From: Rhodospirillales bacterium CG15_BIG_FIL_POST_REV_8_21_14_020_66_15
Lineage (GTDB): Bacteria; Pseudomonadota; Alphaproteobacteria; Rhodospirillales; Casp-alpha2
DNA: 35,861 nt
Reading direction: 5' to 3'
Assembly (NCBI GenBank): GCA_002781745.1
Contig: PFFW01000039.1
Coordinates: 1 to 35,861 of the forward strand
Below, in pieces: positions 23,951 through 34,539 of this stretch. Position numbers and translations under genes: made by a program. The notes below the pieces were generated by a model. That model was not told the origin of the DNA. It ran no database searches and saw nothing but the letters and a program-made list of their open reading frames with translations. Each line of letters begins with the position of its first letter. Position 1 is the first letter of the stretch.

Positions 23951-24601
23951 TCACGCCTGGCCGATCACTCCTTTCAATTGCGCCGTCACGGCGTCGATAT
24001 CGGCCATGCCATCGACGCCCTTCAGAACGCCCTGATTCTTGTAATAGGCGAGGATCGGAGCCGTCTGGCCGTGGTAGGCGTCCAGGCGGTTACGCACCGT
24101 TTCCTCGTTGTCGTCGGCGCGACGGGTGAACTCGGTCCCGCCGCATTTATCGCACACGCCATCCCTCGCGGGTTTCTGAAATTCGTCGTGATACCCCTGG
24201 CCGCACGTCACGCAGGTGTAGCGCCCGGTGATCCGCTTCACCATGGCCTCGTCGTCAACGGCCAGTTCAATCACGTGGTCGAGGCGGAGGCCCTTGTCGG
24301 CCAGCATGGCCGACAGCGCTTCGGCCTGCGGAACCGTGCGCGGAAAACCGTCCAGGATGAAGCCCTTGGCGCAGTCGTCCTGATCGATGCGGGCCGCGAT
24401 CATGTCGATGATCAGGTCGTCGGGCACGAGGTCGCCGCGTTCCATGATCGCCTTGGCCTTCCTGCCCAGCTCGCTGCCCGAGGCGACGGCGGCGCGCAGC
24501 ATGTCTCCGGTGGAGAGTTGAACGAGGCCGTAGGCGTCCTCAAGCCGCTTGGACTGCGTGCCCTTGCCGGCGCCCGGCGGCCCGATGAGCAGAAGGTTCA
24601 T
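23951..24601 (-). CDS. adk: Adenylate kinase, zinc-binding LID type
   Basis: A 216-residue kinase that interconverts ATP, AMP and ADP. The P-loop is GPPGAGKGT at 7–15; the AMP site includes LSTGDMLR and LDGFPRT. The long LID (about 125–162) carries Cys130, Cys133, Cys150 and Cys153 (CVTC and CDKC), the tetracysteine zinc site typical of Gram-positive and many alphaproteobacterial enzymes but absent from E. coli. The ATG overlaps the secY stop (TAATG), so it is coupled to secY. An upstream extension of the frame runs inside secY and is not coding. Confidence 0.97.
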   Translation of the reverse strand: MNLLLIGPPGAGKGTQSKRLEDAYGLVQLSTGDMLRAAVASGSELGRKAKAIMERGDLVPDDLIIDMIAARIDQDDCAKGFILDGFPRTVPQAEALSAMLADKGLRLDHVIELAVDDEAMVKRITGRYTCVTCGQGYHDEFQKPARDGVCDKCGGTEFTRRADDNEETVRNRLDAYHGQTAPILAYYKNQGVLKGVDGMADIDAVTAQLKGVIGQA

Positions 24602-25941
24602 TACCGCCTCCCCCGCAGGCGCTGCTTCTTGATCAGGCCTTCGTACTGGTGCGCGATCAGATGCGACTGGACCTGGGTCACGGTATCCATGGTGACCGTG
24701 ACGACGATCAGCAGAGACGTGCCGCCGAAGTAGAACGGAACCGCGAAGTTGGCGATCAGCAGTTCCGGGATCGCGCAGATCACCGCGAGGTAGAGGGCGC
24801 CGACACAGGTCAGCCGGGTCAGCACGCGGTCCAGGTACTCGGCCGTGTTCTTGCCCGGCCGGATGCCCGGAATGAAGCCACCGTACTTCTTCAGGTTCTC
24901 GGCCGTGTCGTTCACGTTGAACACGACGGCCGTGTAGAAGAAAGCAAAGAACACGATCAGGCCGATGTAGATGGTCATGTAGACTGGGGACCCGCGCCCC
25001 AGATAGGCGGCCGCCGCAGTCATCCATTCGGGCCCCTGCCCGGCCGACAGCGTGATCACCGTGATCGGCATCAGGAGAAGCGACGACGCGAAGATCGGCG
25101 GAATGACGCCGGCGGTGTTCAGCTTAAGCGGCAGGTGGGAGGATTCGCCGCCCATCATCTTGTTGCCGCGCTGACGCTTGGGATACTGGATAAGAATGCG
25201 GCGTTGCGCGCGCTCGACGAACACGACCAGCGCGATGACGCCCACGGCCATCAACATGATGCCGATGATCAGGGCTGTCGGCAGGGCGCCCGTGCGGCCC
25301 ATTTCGAAAGTGCCCGCAATGGCCCGCGGCAGTTCAGCGACGATACCCGCGAAGATGATCAGGGAAATGCCGTTGCCGACACCCCGCGCGGTGATCTGTT
25401 CGCCCAGCCACATAAGGAACATGGTCCCGCCGGTCAGCGTGACGACGACGGAGAAGCGGAAAAAATAGCCGGGATCGTGGACCGCCGCGCCCTGGCTGCC
25501 GGTCATGCCTTCGATGCCGACACCGATACCATAGGCCTGCAGGATACAGATCAGCACCGTCAGGTAGCGGGTGTACTGGTTGATGCGCTTGCGTCCGGCC
25601 TCGCCTTCCTTCTTCATCTGCTCCAGGGACGGCGAGATCGACGTCATGAGCTGCATGATGATGGAGGCCGAGATGTAGGGCATGATATTGAGGGCGAAGA
25701 TCGTCATGCGCCCCAGCGCACCGCCCGCGAACATGTTGAACATGCCCAGCACCCCGCCCTGGTTGGCGCGGAAGATCTCTTCCAGAACCACCGGATCGAT
25801 GCCCGGAAGCGGGATGAAGGTGCCCAGCCGGTAAACGATGAGCGCACCCAGCGTGAACCAGATGCGCTTCTTCAATTCGGTCGCCTTCGCGAAGGCGCCG
25901 AGGTTTACGTTGGCGGCAAGTTGTTCGGCGGCAGAGGCCAT
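24601..25941 (-). CDS. secY: Preprotein translocase subunit SecY
   Basis: A 446-residue channel subunit of the Sec translocon with ten predicted membrane helices. Recognised from YRLGTFIPLPGID in helix 1, MPYISASIIMQL in the plug/helix 2 region, QYTRYLTV, GVGNGISLIIFAGI and the cytosolic loop KKYGGFIPGIRPGKNTAEYL. The positively charged C-terminus is GLIKKQRLRGRR. It follows rplO by 47 bp and overlaps adk by one base. Confidence 0.98.
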   Translation of the reverse strand: MASAAEQLAANVNLGAFAKATELKKRIWFTLGALIVYRLGTFIPLPGIDPVVLEEIFRANQGGVLGMFNMFAGGALGRMTIFALNIMPYISASIIMQLMTSISPSLEQMKKEGEAGRKRINQYTRYLTVLICILQAYGIGVGIEGMTGSQGAAVHDPGYFFRFSVVVTLTGGTMFLMWLGEQITARGVGNGISLIIFAGIVAELPRAIAGTFEMGRTGALPTALIIGIMLMAVGVIALVVFVERAQRRILIQYPKRQRGNKMMGGESSHLPLKLNTAGVIPPIFASSLLLMPITVITLSAGQGPEWMTAAAAYLGRGSPVYMTIYIGLIVFFAFFYTAVVFNVNDTAENLKKYGGFIPGIRPGKNTAEYLDRVLTRLTCVGALYLAVICAIPELLIANFAVPFYFGGTSLLIVVTVTMDTVTQVQSHLIAHQYEGLIKKQRLRGRR

Positions 25942-25988
25942 TCAGCGTTCTCCGGCGGCGGGGGTGTGGCCACCCCCACCGGTCTTGA

Positions 25989-26540
25989 TTACTCGGCGGA
26001 CTCAGAGCCCTTTTCGGCGGCGCGGCGCTTGTTCTTGCCGCGGATGCCCTTGGTCGACTGGGCCTCATCCTTGATTTCGCGCGGCGCCGTCACGGTCACC
26101 TTGCCGCCCGCCTTTTCGACAGCGGCGACGGCGCCCTTTGTCGCACCCTCGACTTCGAGGGTCACCCTGGCGGTCAGTTCGCCGTGGCCCAGAAGGCGCA
26201 GGCCGTCCTTCCTCTTCTTCGCGACCCCGGCTTCGACCAGCATGGCGGTCGTGATCGTCTGCTTCGCGTCGATGCGCTTGGCGTCGATCGCCTCCTGCAG
26301 AAGTCCGACGTTCAGTTCAGCGTAGTCGCGGGCGAAGGGATTGTTGAAACCGCGCTTGGGCAGGCGCCGATAGATCGGCATCTGGCCGCCTTCGAAGGCG
26401 AGCAGGCTAACGCCCGAGCGCGCCTTCTGGCCCTTCATGCCCTTGCCGGACGTCTTGCCCGTGCCGGACGAGATGCCGCGGCCGACCCGCTTGCGTGGCC
26501 GGGTCGCCCCCTGGTTGTCGCTGATTTCGTTCAAACGCAT
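25989..26540 (-). CDS. rplO: 50S ribosomal protein L15
   Basis: uL15, 183 residues against 144 in E. coli. The glycine/arginine-rich N-terminal extension ([19 protein letters not shown]), the [18 protein letters not shown] block and the [20 protein letters not shown] region define it. The extra roughly 30 residues are a C-terminal tail that is first basic ([13 protein letters not shown]) and then acidic. 23 bp after rpmD. Confidence 0.97.
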   Translation of the reverse strand: MRLNEISDNQGATRPRKRVGRGISSGTGKTSGKGMKGQKARSGVSLLAFEGGQMPIYRRLPKRGFNNPFARDYAELNVGLLQEAIDAKRIDAKQTITTAMLVEAGVAKKRKDGLRLLGHGELTARVTLEVEGATKGAVAAVEKAGGKVTVTAPREIKDEAQSTKGIRGKNKRRAAEKGSESAE

Positions 26541-26563
26541 GGCGGTGATCCTTATGTGTGTAT

Positions 26564-26755
26564 TTAGTCGCCTTGCTCGACCCGCACCAGGTGGCCGACC
26601 TTATTGATCATGCCGCGCACGGCCGGAGTGTCCTCCAGCACGCGCGTGCGTTGCATCTTGTTCAGGCCCAGGCCCTTCAGGGTCTCGCGCTGGTCCGACG
26701 GGCGGCCGATGGGGCTGCCGGTCTGCGTGACTTTGACGGTCTTCTTGCTTGCCAT
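26564..26755 (-). CDS. rpmD: 50S ribosomal protein L30
   Basis: uL30, 63 residues, close to the usual 59–62. [26 protein letters not shown] and [15 protein letters not shown] are diagnostic. It lies 14 bp after rpsE with a short spacer, as in most spc operons. Confidence 0.96.
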   Translation of the reverse strand: MASKKTVKVTQTGSPIGRPSDQRETLKGLGLNKMQRTRVLEDTPAVRGMINKVGHLVRVEQGD

Positions 26756-26769
26756 TGTCAGGGTTCCAA

Positions 26770-27387
26770 TCAGGCCTGTTCGGTCGCGGCGGAAACGTCT
26801 TCGCGGCGCTGCACGATGTCGCCCACCTTCTTGGAGCGGCGGGCCGCCACGCTGCGCGGCGACTGGATTTCCTGCAATGCGGCAAAGGTCGCCTTGACCA
26901 TGTTGTAGGGGTTCGCGCTGCCCATGGATTTGGCGACGACGTCCTGAACGCCCATCGTTTCGAACACGGCGCGCATGGGGCCGCCCGAAATGATGCCCGT
27001 GCCCGGAGGAGCCGAGCGCATGATCACCCGGCCGGCGCCGAAGCGCCCCGCAACGTCGTGATGCAGGGTCCGCCCTTCGCGCAGCGGCACGCGGATCATG
27101 TTGCGCTTGGCTGCGTCGGTCGCCTTGCGGATCGCTTCCGGCACTTCCCGCGCCTTGCCCGAACCGTAGCCGACCCGGCCCTTGCCGTCGCCCACGACCA
27201 CCAGGGCCGCGAACGAGAACCGGCGCCCGCCCTTGACCACCTTGGCCACGCGGTTGATGTAGACCAGCTTGTCGGTCAGTTCGGAATCTTCGCGCTGTTC
27301 CGGCGTGCGGTCGCGATCACGGTCGCGCTCACCACGGCGTCCGCGCGGGCCCCGGCCCTGACCTTGTTCGTTGCGTTGCTCTGCCAT
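26770..27387 (-). CDS. rpsE: 30S ribosomal protein S5
   Basis: uS5, 205 residues against 167 in E. coli. The core starts near residue 36 ([20 protein letters not shown]) and includes [20 protein letters not shown] and the C-terminal [15 protein letters not shown]. The first 35 residues are an arginine/aspartate-rich low-complexity extension, and about 25 residues are added at the C-terminus. It takes part in decoding fidelity. 33 bp after rplR. Confidence 0.97.
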   Translation of the reverse strand: MAEQRNEQGQGRGPRGRRGERDRDRDRTPEQREDSELTDKLVYINRVAKVVKGGRRFSFAALVVVGDGKGRVGYGSGKAREVPEAIRKATDAAKRNMIRVPLREGRTLHHDVAGRFGAGRVIMRSAPPGTGIISGGPMRAVFETMGVQDVVAKSMGSANPYNMVKATFAALQEIQSPRSVAARRSKKVGDIVQRREDVSAATEQA

Positions 27388-27420
27388 GAGGCTGTTCCTG
27401 ATTACCTAGAATGCGTTGAA

Positions 27421-27783
27421 TTAGAACGACAAGCCGGCTTCGCGCGCGGCGTCGGCAAGCGCCTTGACCCGGCCGTGGAACCTGTAGCCGCCACGGTCGA
27501 AGATCACTTCCTTGACGCCTTCCTTGACGGCGCGGGTGGCGATCAGCTTGCCCACCTCGCCGGCGGCGGCGACGTTGCAGCCCTTGGCCAGCTTGCCCTT
27601 GAGTTCCTTGTCCAGGGACGAGGCGGCGGCCACGGTCTTGCCCGCACGGTCGTCGATAACCTGGGCATAGATGTGCAAGCCGGAGCGGAACACGGCCAGG
27701 CGCATGCGGTCGCCGGCCGCCTTGCGGACCTGGCGTCGGACGCGGGTCTGGCGCTTCTGGAATTTTTCGCGAGCGTGGGCCAT
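27421..27783 (-). CDS. rplR: 50S ribosomal protein L18
   Basis: uL18, 120 residues. Recognised by [18 protein letters not shown] and the C-terminal [28 protein letters not shown]. It binds 5S rRNA in the central protuberance. It begins only 3 bp after the rplF stop. Confidence 0.97.
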   Translation of the reverse strand: MAHAREKFQKRQTRVRRQVRKAAGDRMRLAVFRSGLHIYAQVIDDRAGKTVAAASSLDKELKGKLAKGCNVAAAGEVGKLIATRAVKEGVKEVIFDRGGYRFHGRVKALADAAREAGLSF

Positions 27784-27786
27784 GAC

Positions 27787-28320
27787 TTACTTCTTCTTCC
27801 CTTCCTTGCGGAGAATGAATTCACCCGCATACCTGACACCCTTGCCCTTGTAGGGCTCCGGCGGACGGTAGGCGCGGATTTCCGCCGCGACCTGGCCGAC
27901 AAGCTGCTTGTCGATGCCTTCGATGACGATCTGCGTCTGATCCGGACAGGCGATCTTGATACCGGCGGGCACCGGATATTGGACTTCGTGGCTGAAGCCG
28001 AGCTGCAGGACCAGGTTGCTGCCCTGCACGGAGGCACGGTAGCCGACGCCGGTGATTTCCAGCTGCTTCTTGAAGCCCTGGCTGACGCCTTCCACCAGGT
28101 TGGAAACCTTGGTGCGGCTCATGCCCCACATCTGCCGGGCGCGCTGCGTGTCGTTCGCGGGCTTGAGCGTGATCAGGTTGTCTTCCTGGGTGATGACGAC
28201 GTCGTCGACCAGGGTTTCGCTCAATTCACCCAGCTTGCCCTTGGCCTTGACCGTCATGCCCTCGATCTCGACGGTAACGCCGTCAGGCACCTGGACCGGG
28301 TTTTTTCCAATACGCGACAT
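27787..28320 (-). CDS. rplF: 50S ribosomal protein L6
   Basis: uL6, 177 residues, the usual size. [21 protein letters not shown] at the start and [23 protein letters not shown] near the end are diagnostic. The frame is open for 29 codons further upstream, but the ATG at 28320 gives the conserved N-terminus. It supports the GTPase-associated centre near the sarcin-ricin loop. Confidence 0.97.
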   Translation of the reverse strand: MSRIGKNPVQVPDGVTVEIEGMTVKAKGKLGELSETLVDDVVITQEDNLITLKPANDTQRARQMWGMSRTKVSNLVEGVSQGFKKQLEITGVGYRASVQGSNLVLQLGFSHEVQYPVPAGIKIACPDQTQIVIEGIDKQLVGQVAAEIRAYRPPEPYKGKGVRYAGEFILRKEGKKK

Positions 28321-28354
28321 AATGAACCGCCTTATCGTTCGCTCGCCGGGTGCC

Positions 28355-28753
28355 CTAGAACACCTGGCAGAGAATTTCGCCGCCGACGTTTTGTTCGCGG
28401 CATTCATGGTCGGACAGCACGCCCCGCGGGGTCGACAGGATGGAGATTCCCAGCCCGTTATAGACCCGCGGCAGCTCGCCGATGCCGGAGTACACGCGCC
28501 GGCCCGGGGTCGACACGCGCTGAATCTCGCGGATCACCGGCTGGCCTTCGTGGTACTTAAGCTCGATTTCCAGTTCCGCCATGCCCTGCTTGGCTTCGCG
28601 CTTCTGAAAGCCACGGATATAGCCTTCGCGCTTCAAGACCTCGAGCACGTTGGTCCGCAGGTTCGAAGCCGGCGACAGCACGACGGCCTTGCGGGCCTGC
28701 TGGCCGTTGCGGATGCGGGTGAGCATATCACCCAGGGGATCGGTCATAGACAT
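28355..28753 (-). CDS. rpsH: 30S ribosomal protein S8
   Basis: uS8, 132 residues. The N-terminus [19 protein letters not shown] and the C-terminal [19 protein letters not shown] block are typical. It binds 16S rRNA helix 21, and in E. coli it represses the spc operon by binding rplE mRNA; no such site was searched for here. Met3 is an alternative start. Confidence 0.97.
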   Translation of the reverse strand: MSMTDPLGDMLTRIRNGQQARKAVVLSPASNLRTNVLEVLKREGYIRGFQKREAKQGMAELEIELKYHEGQPVIREIQRVSTPGRRVYSGIGELPRVYNGLGISILSTPRGVLSDHECREQNVGGEILCQVF

Positions 28754-28771
28754 GCCTGTATCTTTCCCTTC

Positions 28772-29077
28772 CTACCAGCTCGACTTGACCATGCCGGGGA
28801 TCATCCCGTCCGAGGCCAAATCCCGCAACGCGACGCGGGAAATCTTGAACTTGCGGTAGTTGCCGCGCGGACGACCCGACAACTCGCACCGCAGGCGATA
28901 CCGGCTGGGGGCCGAATTGCGGGGCAACTGAGCCAGTTTCAGATGCGCATTGAAGCGATCCTCCGGCGATGCCGTTTCGTCCCGCGTCAGGGCCTTCAGG
29001 CGCGCACGCTTGGCGGCGTAAGCCTTGGCCAAGCGGGCCCGCTTGTTGTTCTTCTCGATCGCGCTTTTCTTCGCCAT
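28772..29077 (-). CDS. rpsN: 30S ribosomal protein S14 (zinc-free form)
   Basis: uS14, 101 residues, matching the long, zinc-independent (C-) form: the CxxC pairs of the short form are missing and only one cysteine (RLRCEL) is present. [19 protein letters not shown] and [21 protein letters not shown] are diagnostic. 26 bp after rplE. Confidence 0.97.
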   Translation of the reverse strand: MAKKSAIEKNNKRARLAKAYAAKRARLKALTRDETASPEDRFNAHLKLAQLPRNSAPSRYRLRCELSGRPRGNYRKFKISRVALRDLASDGMIPGMVKSSW

Positions 29078-29103
29078 TACTCGATCTCCATCCGCCGCTG
29101 GGC

Positions 29104-29649
29104 TTACTTGCCGGCCAGCGGCATGTTGAAGGCCTTCAACAGGGCCTTCGCTTCGTCATCGGTTTTGGCCGAGGTGCAGATCACGATGTCCATGCCCCGG
29201 ACCTTGTCGACCTGGTCGTAGTCGATTTCGGGGAACACGATCTGTTCCTTCAGCCCCATGGCGAAATTGCCACGGCCGTCAAAACACTTGCCCTGGATGC
29301 CGCGGAAGTCGCGAACACGCGGCAGCGCGATGTTCACCAGGCGGTCCAGGAATTCGTACATGCGGTCCTTGCGCAGCGTTACCTTGGCACCGATCACCAT
29401 GCCTTCGCGCAGCTTGAAGCCGGCGATGGACTTCTTGGCCCGGGTCGCCACCGGCTTCTGACCGGTGATGCGCGTCAGGTCCTCGATCGCACCGTCGACA
29501 CGCTTGCGGTCTTCGGTCGCGTCGCCCACGCCCATGTTGAGGACGATCTTCTCAAGCTTCGGCACCTGATAGGTGTTCGAATAGCCGAACTCCTGCATCA
29601 GGGCGGGCTTGATTTCCTTTTCGTAGACTTCTTTGAGCCGTGCAGCCAT
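29104..29649 (-). CDS. rplE: 50S ribosomal protein L5
   Basis: uL5, 181 residues. Recognised from [17 protein letters not shown] and [32 protein letters not shown]. It binds 5S rRNA together with L18. The frame continues 16 codons upstream of the chosen ATG, but the family starts at [10 protein letters not shown]. Confidence 0.97.
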   Translation of the reverse strand: MAARLKEVYEKEIKPALMQEFGYSNTYQVPKLEKIVLNMGVGDATEDRKRVDGAIEDLTRITGQKPVATRAKKSIAGFKLREGMVIGAKVTLRKDRMYEFLDRLVNIALPRVRDFRGIQGKCFDGRGNFAMGLKEQIVFPEIDYDQVDKVRGMDIVICTSAKTDDEAKALLKAFNMPLAGK

Positions 29650-29665
29650 CGTCAGAGGCCCTCGC

Positions 29666-29980
29666 TTAATCAATCTGCTCGCCGGACCGCTTGGCAAAGC
29701 GGACCTTGCGGCCGTCTTTAAGGATCTTGGTGCCGATCCGGGTCGGCTTGCCGTCCTTGGGATCCAAATGGGCCAGGTTCGACAGGTGAATAGGCGCTTC
29801 GCGTTCGACGATACCGCCCGTGGTCGTCTGCGTCGCCCGCTGGTGACGCTTCACGCGGTTGACGCCCTGGACGACGGCGCGCTCGTCGGTGGGAAGCACC
29901 TTCAGCACTTCGCCTTGCTTGCCCTTGTCGCGGCCGGCCAGAACGACGACCTTATCGCCCTTTTTAATTCTCGCTACCAT
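29666..29980 (-). CDS. rplX: 50S ribosomal protein L24
   Basis: uL24, 104 residues. The KOW motif is visible at the start ([25 protein letters not shown]), followed by [15 protein letters not shown] and the usual [14 protein letters not shown]. It is an early assembly initiator of the large subunit. 16 bp after rplN and 16 bp before rplE. Confidence 0.97.
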   Translation of the reverse strand: MVARIKKGDKVVVLAGRDKGKQGEVLKVLPTDERAVVQGVNRVKRHQRATQTTTGGIVEREAPIHLSNLAHLDPKDGKPTRIGTKILKDGRKVRFAKRSGEQID

Positions 29981-29996
29981 TTCTCGCGGTTCCTCG

Positions 29997-30365
29997 TCAG
30001 ATCACTTCCGGCGCCAGGGACACGATCTTCATGTAGGCCTTGGCCCGCAATTCGCGGGTCACAGGGCCGAAGATGCGGGTGCCGATGGGCTCGCCGGCGT
30101 TGTTGATCAGCACGGCGGCGTTGCTGTCGAAGCGGATCGACGTGCCGTCGGCGCGACGGATGTCCTTTGCCGTGCGCACGACCACGGCTTTCACAACTTC
30201 GCCCTTCTTCACGCGGCCCCGCGGGATCGCTTCCTTGACCGAGCAGACGATCACATCGCCCACCGAGGCGTATTTACGCTTCGATCCGCCCAGCACCTTG
30301 ATGCACTGGACCCGACGGGCGCCGGAGTTATCGGCTACGTCCAAGTTCGTTTCGGCCTGGATCAT
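29997..30365 (-). CDS. rplN: 50S ribosomal protein L14
   Basis: uL14, 122 residues, standard size. [34 protein letters not shown] and [20 protein letters not shown] are diagnostic. It contacts 16S rRNA in an intersubunit bridge. 57 bp after rpsQ. Confidence 0.98.
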   Translation of the reverse strand: MIQAETNLDVADNSGARRVQCIKVLGGSKRKYASVGDVIVCSVKEAIPRGRVKKGEVVKAVVVRTAKDIRRADGTSIRFDSNAAVLINNAGEPIGTRIFGPVTRELRAKAYMKIVSLAPEVI

Positions 30366-30422
30366 TGTTCTTGTCCTTGACTAAAGGGCTTCACCAGCAG
30401 GGCCATGCGGCCTCCTTTGATG

Positions 30423-30659
30423 TCAGCCCGCCTCGCTAATCACTTCCCAGGATTTGCGCTTCGAGATCGGGCGGCATTCCCGGATCTGAACCGTGTCACC
30501 CACCTTGCACGCGTTGGCTTCGTCGTGCGCGGCATACTTCTTGGTCCGCTTGATGAACTTGCCGTAAAGCGGATGCTTGAACCGGCGTTCGACCTGAACG
30601 GTCACGGTCTTGTCCATCTTGTCGCTGACGACGACGCCCTGGAGAATACGTTTCGGCAT
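30423..30659 (-). CDS. rpsQ: 30S ribosomal protein S17
   Basis: uS17, 78 residues. [20 protein letters not shown] and the central [16 protein letters not shown] block followed by [14 protein letters not shown] identify it. It binds the 5' domain of 16S rRNA. 17 bp after rpmC. Confidence 0.97.
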   Translation of the reverse strand: MPKRILQGVVVSDKMDKTVTVQVERRFKHPLYGKFIKRTKKYAAHDEANACKVGDTVQIRECRPISKRKSWEVISEAG

Positions 30660-30676
30660 CTTTCGCTACCTCTTTG

Positions 30677-30883
30677 TCAGGACGCGGCCGCGGCCGTGCC
30701 GCGCTCGCCCAGGATGGTCTTGATGCGCGCGATGTCGCGGCGAACCGCCTGCACCCGCGCCGTGTTTTCCAACGCGCCCGACGCCTTCTGGAAGCGCAGG
30801 TTGAAGGCTTCCTTCTTGAGGTCCATGAGCTGGCCCTTCAGTTCGTCGTCGGTCTTGGTCTTGAGATCAACTGCCTTGGTCAT
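30677..30883 (-). CDS. rpmC: 50S ribosomal protein L29
   Basis: uL29, 68 residues, a two-helix protein near the tunnel exit that helps dock trigger factor and [24 protein letters not shown] and the RAVRR-like [15 protein letters not shown] segment identify it. It starts 3 bp after rplP. Confidence 0.96.
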   Translation of the reverse strand: MTKAVDLKTKTDDELKGQLMDLKKEAFNLRFQKASGALENTARVQAVRRDIARIKTILGERGTAAAAS

Positions 30884-30886
30884 GGC

Positions 30887-31306
30887 CTAACGCTCCTCGC
30901 CCAGGCGGGTGACGAACCGCGTCTCGATGGGCAGCTTGGCCGCAGCCAACTCCATGGCCTGCTTGGCTACATCGAACGACACGCCGTCGATTTCAAACAT
31001 GATGCGGCCCGGCTTCACGCGGCAGGCCCAGAACTCGGGCGACCCCTTGCCCTTGCCCTGACGGACTTCGGCCGGTTTCTGCGACACCGGAACGTCCGGG
31101 AAGATGCGAATCCACACGCGGCCGGCGCGCTTCATGTGGCGCGTGATGGCGCGGCGCGCGGCCTCGATCTGGCGCGACGTGATGCGGTTCGGCGACGTCG
31201 CCTTCAGGCCGTAGGCGCCGAAGTTGAGCGTCGTGCCACCCTTGGCATTGCCATGGATGCGGCCTTTGAAGGCCTTGCGGAATTTCATTCTTTTCGGGGC
31301 CAGCAT
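30887..31306 (-). CDS. rplP: 50S ribosomal protein L16
   Basis: uL16, 139 residues. [16 protein letters not shown] at the N-terminus, [25 protein letters not shown] and [22 protein letters not shown] are diagnostic. It helps position tRNA acceptor arms at the A site. 43 bp after rpsC. Confidence 0.98.
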   Translation of the reverse strand: MLAPKRMKFRKAFKGRIHGNAKGGTTLNFGAYGLKATSPNRITSRQIEAARRAITRHMKRAGRVWIRIFPDVPVSQKPAEVRQGKGKGSPEFWACRVKPGRIMFEIDGVSFDVAKQAMELAAAKLPIETRFVTRLGEER

Positions 31307-31349
31307 GTTCCGTCGCCTATCCCAATTGCCTCAAGTCGAACCGGACCGC

Positions 31350-32030
31350 TCAGCGGACCGGCTGTTGTTCCTGCGCCAGCTTGTCCAGCGCCATCGGATC
31401 GTGGGCCAGAATTTCGCCCTTGTAGATCCAGACCTTGACGCCGCAGGCGCCGTAGGTCGTGTTGGCCGTGGCTTCGCCGTAGTCGATGTTTGCGCGGAGC
31501 GTGTGCAGCGGCACGCGGCCTTCGCGATACCATTGCATGCGCGCGATTTCCGCACCGCCCAGACGGCCCGCGCAGTTGATGCGGATGCCCTCGGCGCCGA
31601 GACGCAGCGCCGACTGCACGGCGCGCTTCATGGCGCGGCGGATGGACACGCGGCGCTCCATCTGCTGGGCGACGTTCTCGGCGACCAGTTGGGCGTCGAT
31701 TTCCGGCTTGCGGATCTCGACGATGTTCAGATGCACCTCCGACGCGGTCATGGCGGCGACTTCGCGGCGCAGCTTCTCGATGTCCGCACCCTTCTTGCCG
31801 ATGACCACGCCCGGACGGGCGGTGTGGATCGTCACGCGCGCCTTCTTGGCAGGGCGCTCGATGATGATCTTGGACACCCCGGCCTGCTGCAGGCGGTCCT
31901 TCAGCATCTTGCGGATCTTGATGTCCTCGTGCAGCAGGGTCGCGTAATCGCCGTCGTTGGCGAACCAGCGCGAATCCCAGGTGCGGTTGATGCCGAGGCG
32001 CAGCCCGACCGGATTGACTTTCTGACCCAT
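31350..32030 (-). CDS. rpsC: 30S ribosomal protein S3
   Basis: uS3, 226 residues. The KH domain has [18 protein letters not shown]; the C-terminal domain has [33 protein letters not shown]. It lines the mRNA entry channel. The ATG lies directly beside the rplV stop with no intervening base. Confidence 0.98.
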   Translation of the reverse strand: MGQKVNPVGLRLGINRTWDSRWFANDGDYATLLHEDIKIRKMLKDRLQQAGVSKIIIERPAKKARVTIHTARPGVVIGKKGADIEKLRREVAAMTASEVHLNIVEIRKPEIDAQLVAENVAQQMERRVSIRRAMKRAVQSALRLGAEGIRINCAGRLGGAEIARMQWYREGRVPLHTLRANIDYGEATANTTYGACGVKVWIYKGEILAHDPMALDKLAQEQQPVR

Positions 32031-32411
32031 TTAGGCGGTCTCCTCACGTTCACGCACCACGACCCTCAGATTGGCAAAGGGCTTCTGAATGCGCCCGACG
32101 CGCCCGCGGGCGCGCGCTTTCCATCGTTTCATGACCAGCGAGCGGCCCACGGTGGCCTCCGACACGACCAGGCGGTCGACGTCGAGCTGGTGGTTGTTCT
32201 CGGCGTTGGCGATCGCGCTTTCCAGCACCTTCTTGACCTCGCCGGCGATGCGCCGCGAGGAGAAGGTCAGCTCCGCCAGCGCCCGCTCGCAGGGCATGCC
32301 GCGGATGCTTTCGGCCACCAGGTTCAGCTTGCGGGGGCTGGTCCGGATGTGCCGGGAATAGGCCATCGCCTCGTTGTCCTTGAGCGGACGTTCTAAAGCT
32401 GACTTACCCAT
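32031..32411 (-). CDS. rplV: 50S ribosomal protein L22
   Basis: uL22, 126 residues against 110 in E. coli; the extra residues are an N-terminal segment ([15 protein letters not shown]) before the conserved [18 protein letters not shown]. The hairpin loop that narrows the exit tunnel is [21 protein letters not shown]. An internal ATG at residue 16 is a possible start, but the ATG at 32411 is only 2 bp after the rpsS stop, as expected for coupled genes. Confidence 0.96.
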   Translation of the reverse strand: MGKSALERPLKDNEAMAYSRHIRTSPRKLNLVAESIRGMPCERALAELTFSSRRIAGEVKKVLESAIANAENNHQLDVDRLVVSEATVGRSLVMKRWKARARGRVGRIQKPFANLRVVVREREETA

Positions 32412-32413
32412 GA

Positions 32414-32692
32414 CTAGCCCCTCTTCGCCTTCTTGTCGGCCGCGTGCCCGTGGTAGGTGCGGGACGGCGAGAACTCGCCGAACTTGTGGCCGATCATCTC
32501 TTCGGTCACCAGGACCGGGATGAACTTCTGGCCGTTGTAGACGCCGAAGTTCAAGCCCACGAACTGGGGCAGGATGGTCGACCGGCGCGACCATGTCTTG
32601 ATCACCGAGTTGCGTCCGGACGCGCGAACTTCCTCTGCCTTCTTCAGCAGATAGCCGTCGACGAAAGGACCTTTCCAAACGGAACGCGACAT
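32414..32692 (-). CDS. rpsS: 30S ribosomal protein S19
   Basis: uS19, 92 residues, exactly the usual size. [40 protein letters not shown] and the [23 protein letters not shown] end are diagnostic. It forms a heterodimer with S13 in the head. 12 bp after rplB. Confidence 0.98.
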   Translation of the reverse strand: MSRSVWKGPFVDGYLLKKAEEVRASGRNSVIKTWSRRSTILPQFVGLNFGVYNGQKFIPVLVTEEMIGHKFGEFSPSRTYHGHAADKKAKRG

Positions 32693-32704
32693 CGATCGCT
32701 CCTT

Positions 32705-33541
32705 TTACCGCTTCTTACGGACGTGGCGCGACCGCATGATCAGCTTGTCCGTTTTCTTGTTGTTTCTCGTCTTCTTGCCCTTGGTCGGCTTGCCCCACGG
32801 GGTCACCGGGTGACGGCCGCCCGAGGTGCGGCCTTCGCCGCCGCCGTGCGGGTGGTCGACCGGGTTCATGGCGACGCCGCGAACCGACGGGCGCTTGCCG
32901 AGCCAGCGCGCGCGGCCGGCCTTGCCGATCTTGGTGTTCTGCTGGTCCGGATTGGACACTGCGCCGATCGTGGCCATGCATTCGGCGCGGACCATGCGCA
33001 GTTCACCGGACGATAGGCGGAGCTGGGCGTAGCCCTGGTCCTTGCCGATGATCTGGGCGTAGGTGCCGGCCGAGCGAGCCATCTGGCCGCCCTTGCCGAC
33101 CTTCATTTCCACGTTGTGAACGATGGTGCCGACGGGAATGCTCTTCATGGGCATGGCGTTGCCAGGCTTGATGTCCACTGCTTCGCCGGCGACGATCTTG
33201 TCGCCCGGGCGCACGCGCTGCGGAGCCAGGATGTAGGCCAGATCACCGTCGTCGTACTTCACCAGGGCGATGAACGCCGTGCGGTTCGGATCGTACTCAA
33301 GACGCTCGATGGTCGCCTCGACATCGAACTTCTGGCGCTTGAAGTCGATGACCCGATAGCGCTGCTTGTGGCCGCCGCCAATCCGGCGCGCGGTGATGCG
33401 TCCGGTGTTGTTGCGGCCGCCCTTTTTGCGCAGGCCTGCGGTCAGCGTCTTCTCGGGCTTGCCCTTATGAAGATCGCTGCGGTCCACCAGAATGAGCCCC
33501 CGGCGGCCCGGCGTGGTCGGTTTAAATTGTGTCAGAGCCAT
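32705..33541 (-). CDS. rplB: 50S ribosomal protein L2
   Basis: uL2, 278 residues. [22 protein letters not shown], the SH3-like core and the C-terminal [18 protein letters not shown], with the conserved histidine near the peptidyl transferase centre, identify it. 52 bp after rplW. Confidence 0.98.
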   Translation of the reverse strand: MALTQFKPTTPGRRGLILVDRSDLHKGKPEKTLTAGLRKKGGRNNTGRITARRIGGGHKQRYRVIDFKRQKFDVEATIERLEYDPNRTAFIALVKYDDGDLAYILAPQRVRPGDKIVAGEAVDIKPGNAMPMKSIPVGTIVHNVEMKVGKGGQMARSAGTYAQIIGKDQGYAQLRLSSGELRMVRAECMATIGAVSNPDQQNTKIGKAGRARWLGKRPSVRGVAMNPVDHPHGGGEGRTSGGRHPVTPWGKPTKGKKTRNNKKTDKLIMRSRHVRKKR

Positions 33542-33593
33542 TGGTCTCTGCCCTTTTTCTTCTCAAATCCCTATAGGGAACCCCGGAAGGTCC

Positions 33594-33917
33594 CTAGATC
33601 CCCGTGGTCACGTCGATGCTGTTGCCTTCGGCCAGGGTGACGACCGCCTTCTTGGCGTCGGGGCGCTTGCCCGGACGGCCGCGGAAACGCTTCGTCTTGC
33701 CCTTGGCAATCAGCGTGTTGACCGAGGTCACCTTGACCTTGAACAGTTCCTCGACGGCAGCCTTGACCTCGAACTTGTCGGCGTCCATGGGCACGAAAAA
33801 GCTGACCTGATTGTGTTCGCCCATCAGGGTCGCCTTTTCCGTGATCACCGGACGACGCAGGATTTCCATCATGCGCTCTTTCGAGACCGTGGCGTTGTTG
33901 GGGCTGTAGCGGCTCAT
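33594..33917 (-). CDS. rplW: 50S ribosomal protein L23
   Basis: uL23, 107 residues, with about ten extra N-terminal residues ([12 protein letters not shown]) before the usual [40 protein letters not shown] and [20 protein letters not shown] are typical. It is the main chaperone docking site at the tunnel exit. The ATG overlaps the rplD stop by 4 nt (ATGA). Confidence 0.96.
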   Translation of the reverse strand: MSRYSPNNATVSKERMMEILRRPVITEKATLMGEHNQVSFFVPMDADKFEVKAAVEELFKVKVTSVNTLIAKGKTKRFRGRPGKRPDAKKAVVTLAEGNSIDVTTGI

Positions 33918-34534
33918 TTCAGGCGCTCCGTCAGCTTGTCCACGCCGGCCTGGGTGATGACCAGGGTGTCGCGGCGCAGGATGTCGTACACGTTGGCCCC
34001 GCCCGACGGCAAAACGTCGATGCCGATGATGTTGGCGGCTGCCTTGGCGAAGTTGGTATCGACCTGTTCGCCGTCGATGACCAGCACGCGGCCCCAGCCC
34101 AGCTTTTCGAGTTGCTTGACCAGATCTCGGGTCTTCGGCGCCGTCAGGGCGGCGCTGTCGAGGATGACCAGCTTGCCTTCCTTCTGCTTCGCGCTGATGG
34201 CCGACTTGAGGGCCAGGCGCCGCACCTTCTTCGGCAGGTCGTGGCCATGGTCGCGGACCACCGGGCCGAACACGATGCCGCCGCCGCGCATTTGGGTCGC
34301 GAACTTGGTACCCTGACGGGCGCGGCCCGTGCCCTTCTGCTTGAACGGCTTCGCCTTGGTGCCGTTCACTTCCGAGCGGCCCTTGGTCTTGTGCGTGCCG
34401 GCGCGGCGCTTGGCGAGCTGCCAATTGACCGTGCGGGCGATCAGGTCGCCACGGGGATCGATTCCGAAGATCGCATCGTCCAGGTCGATGTCACCGACCT
34501 TCTTGTTGGCGAGCGAGATAATGTCCTGCTTCAT
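33914..34534 (-). CDS. rplD: 50S ribosomal protein L4
   Basis: uL4, 206 residues. The tunnel-lining loop appears as [55 protein letters not shown] lies in the C half. In E. coli L4 represses the S10 operon from the rpsJ leader; here the space upstream of rpsJ is only 62 bp, so that mechanism is unlikely in the same form. 5 bp after rplC. Confidence 0.97.
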   Translation of the reverse strand: MKQDIISLANKKVGDIDLDDAIFGIDPRGDLIARTVNWQLAKRRAGTHKTKGRSEVNGTKAKPFKQKGTGRARQGTKFATQMRGGGIVFGPVVRDHGHDLPKKVRRLALKSAISAKQKEGKLVILDSAALTAPKTRDLVKQLEKLGWGRVLVIDGEQVDTNFAKAAANIIGIDVLPSGGANVYDILRRDTLVITQAGVDKLTERLK

Positions 34535-34539
34535 CGCCC

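Noticed and set aside
24602-25027. Extended adenylate kinase start inside secY
   Set aside because: The extension is an out-of-frame reading of secY. The ATG at 24601 gives the exact Adk N-terminus with the P-loop at residues 7–15.
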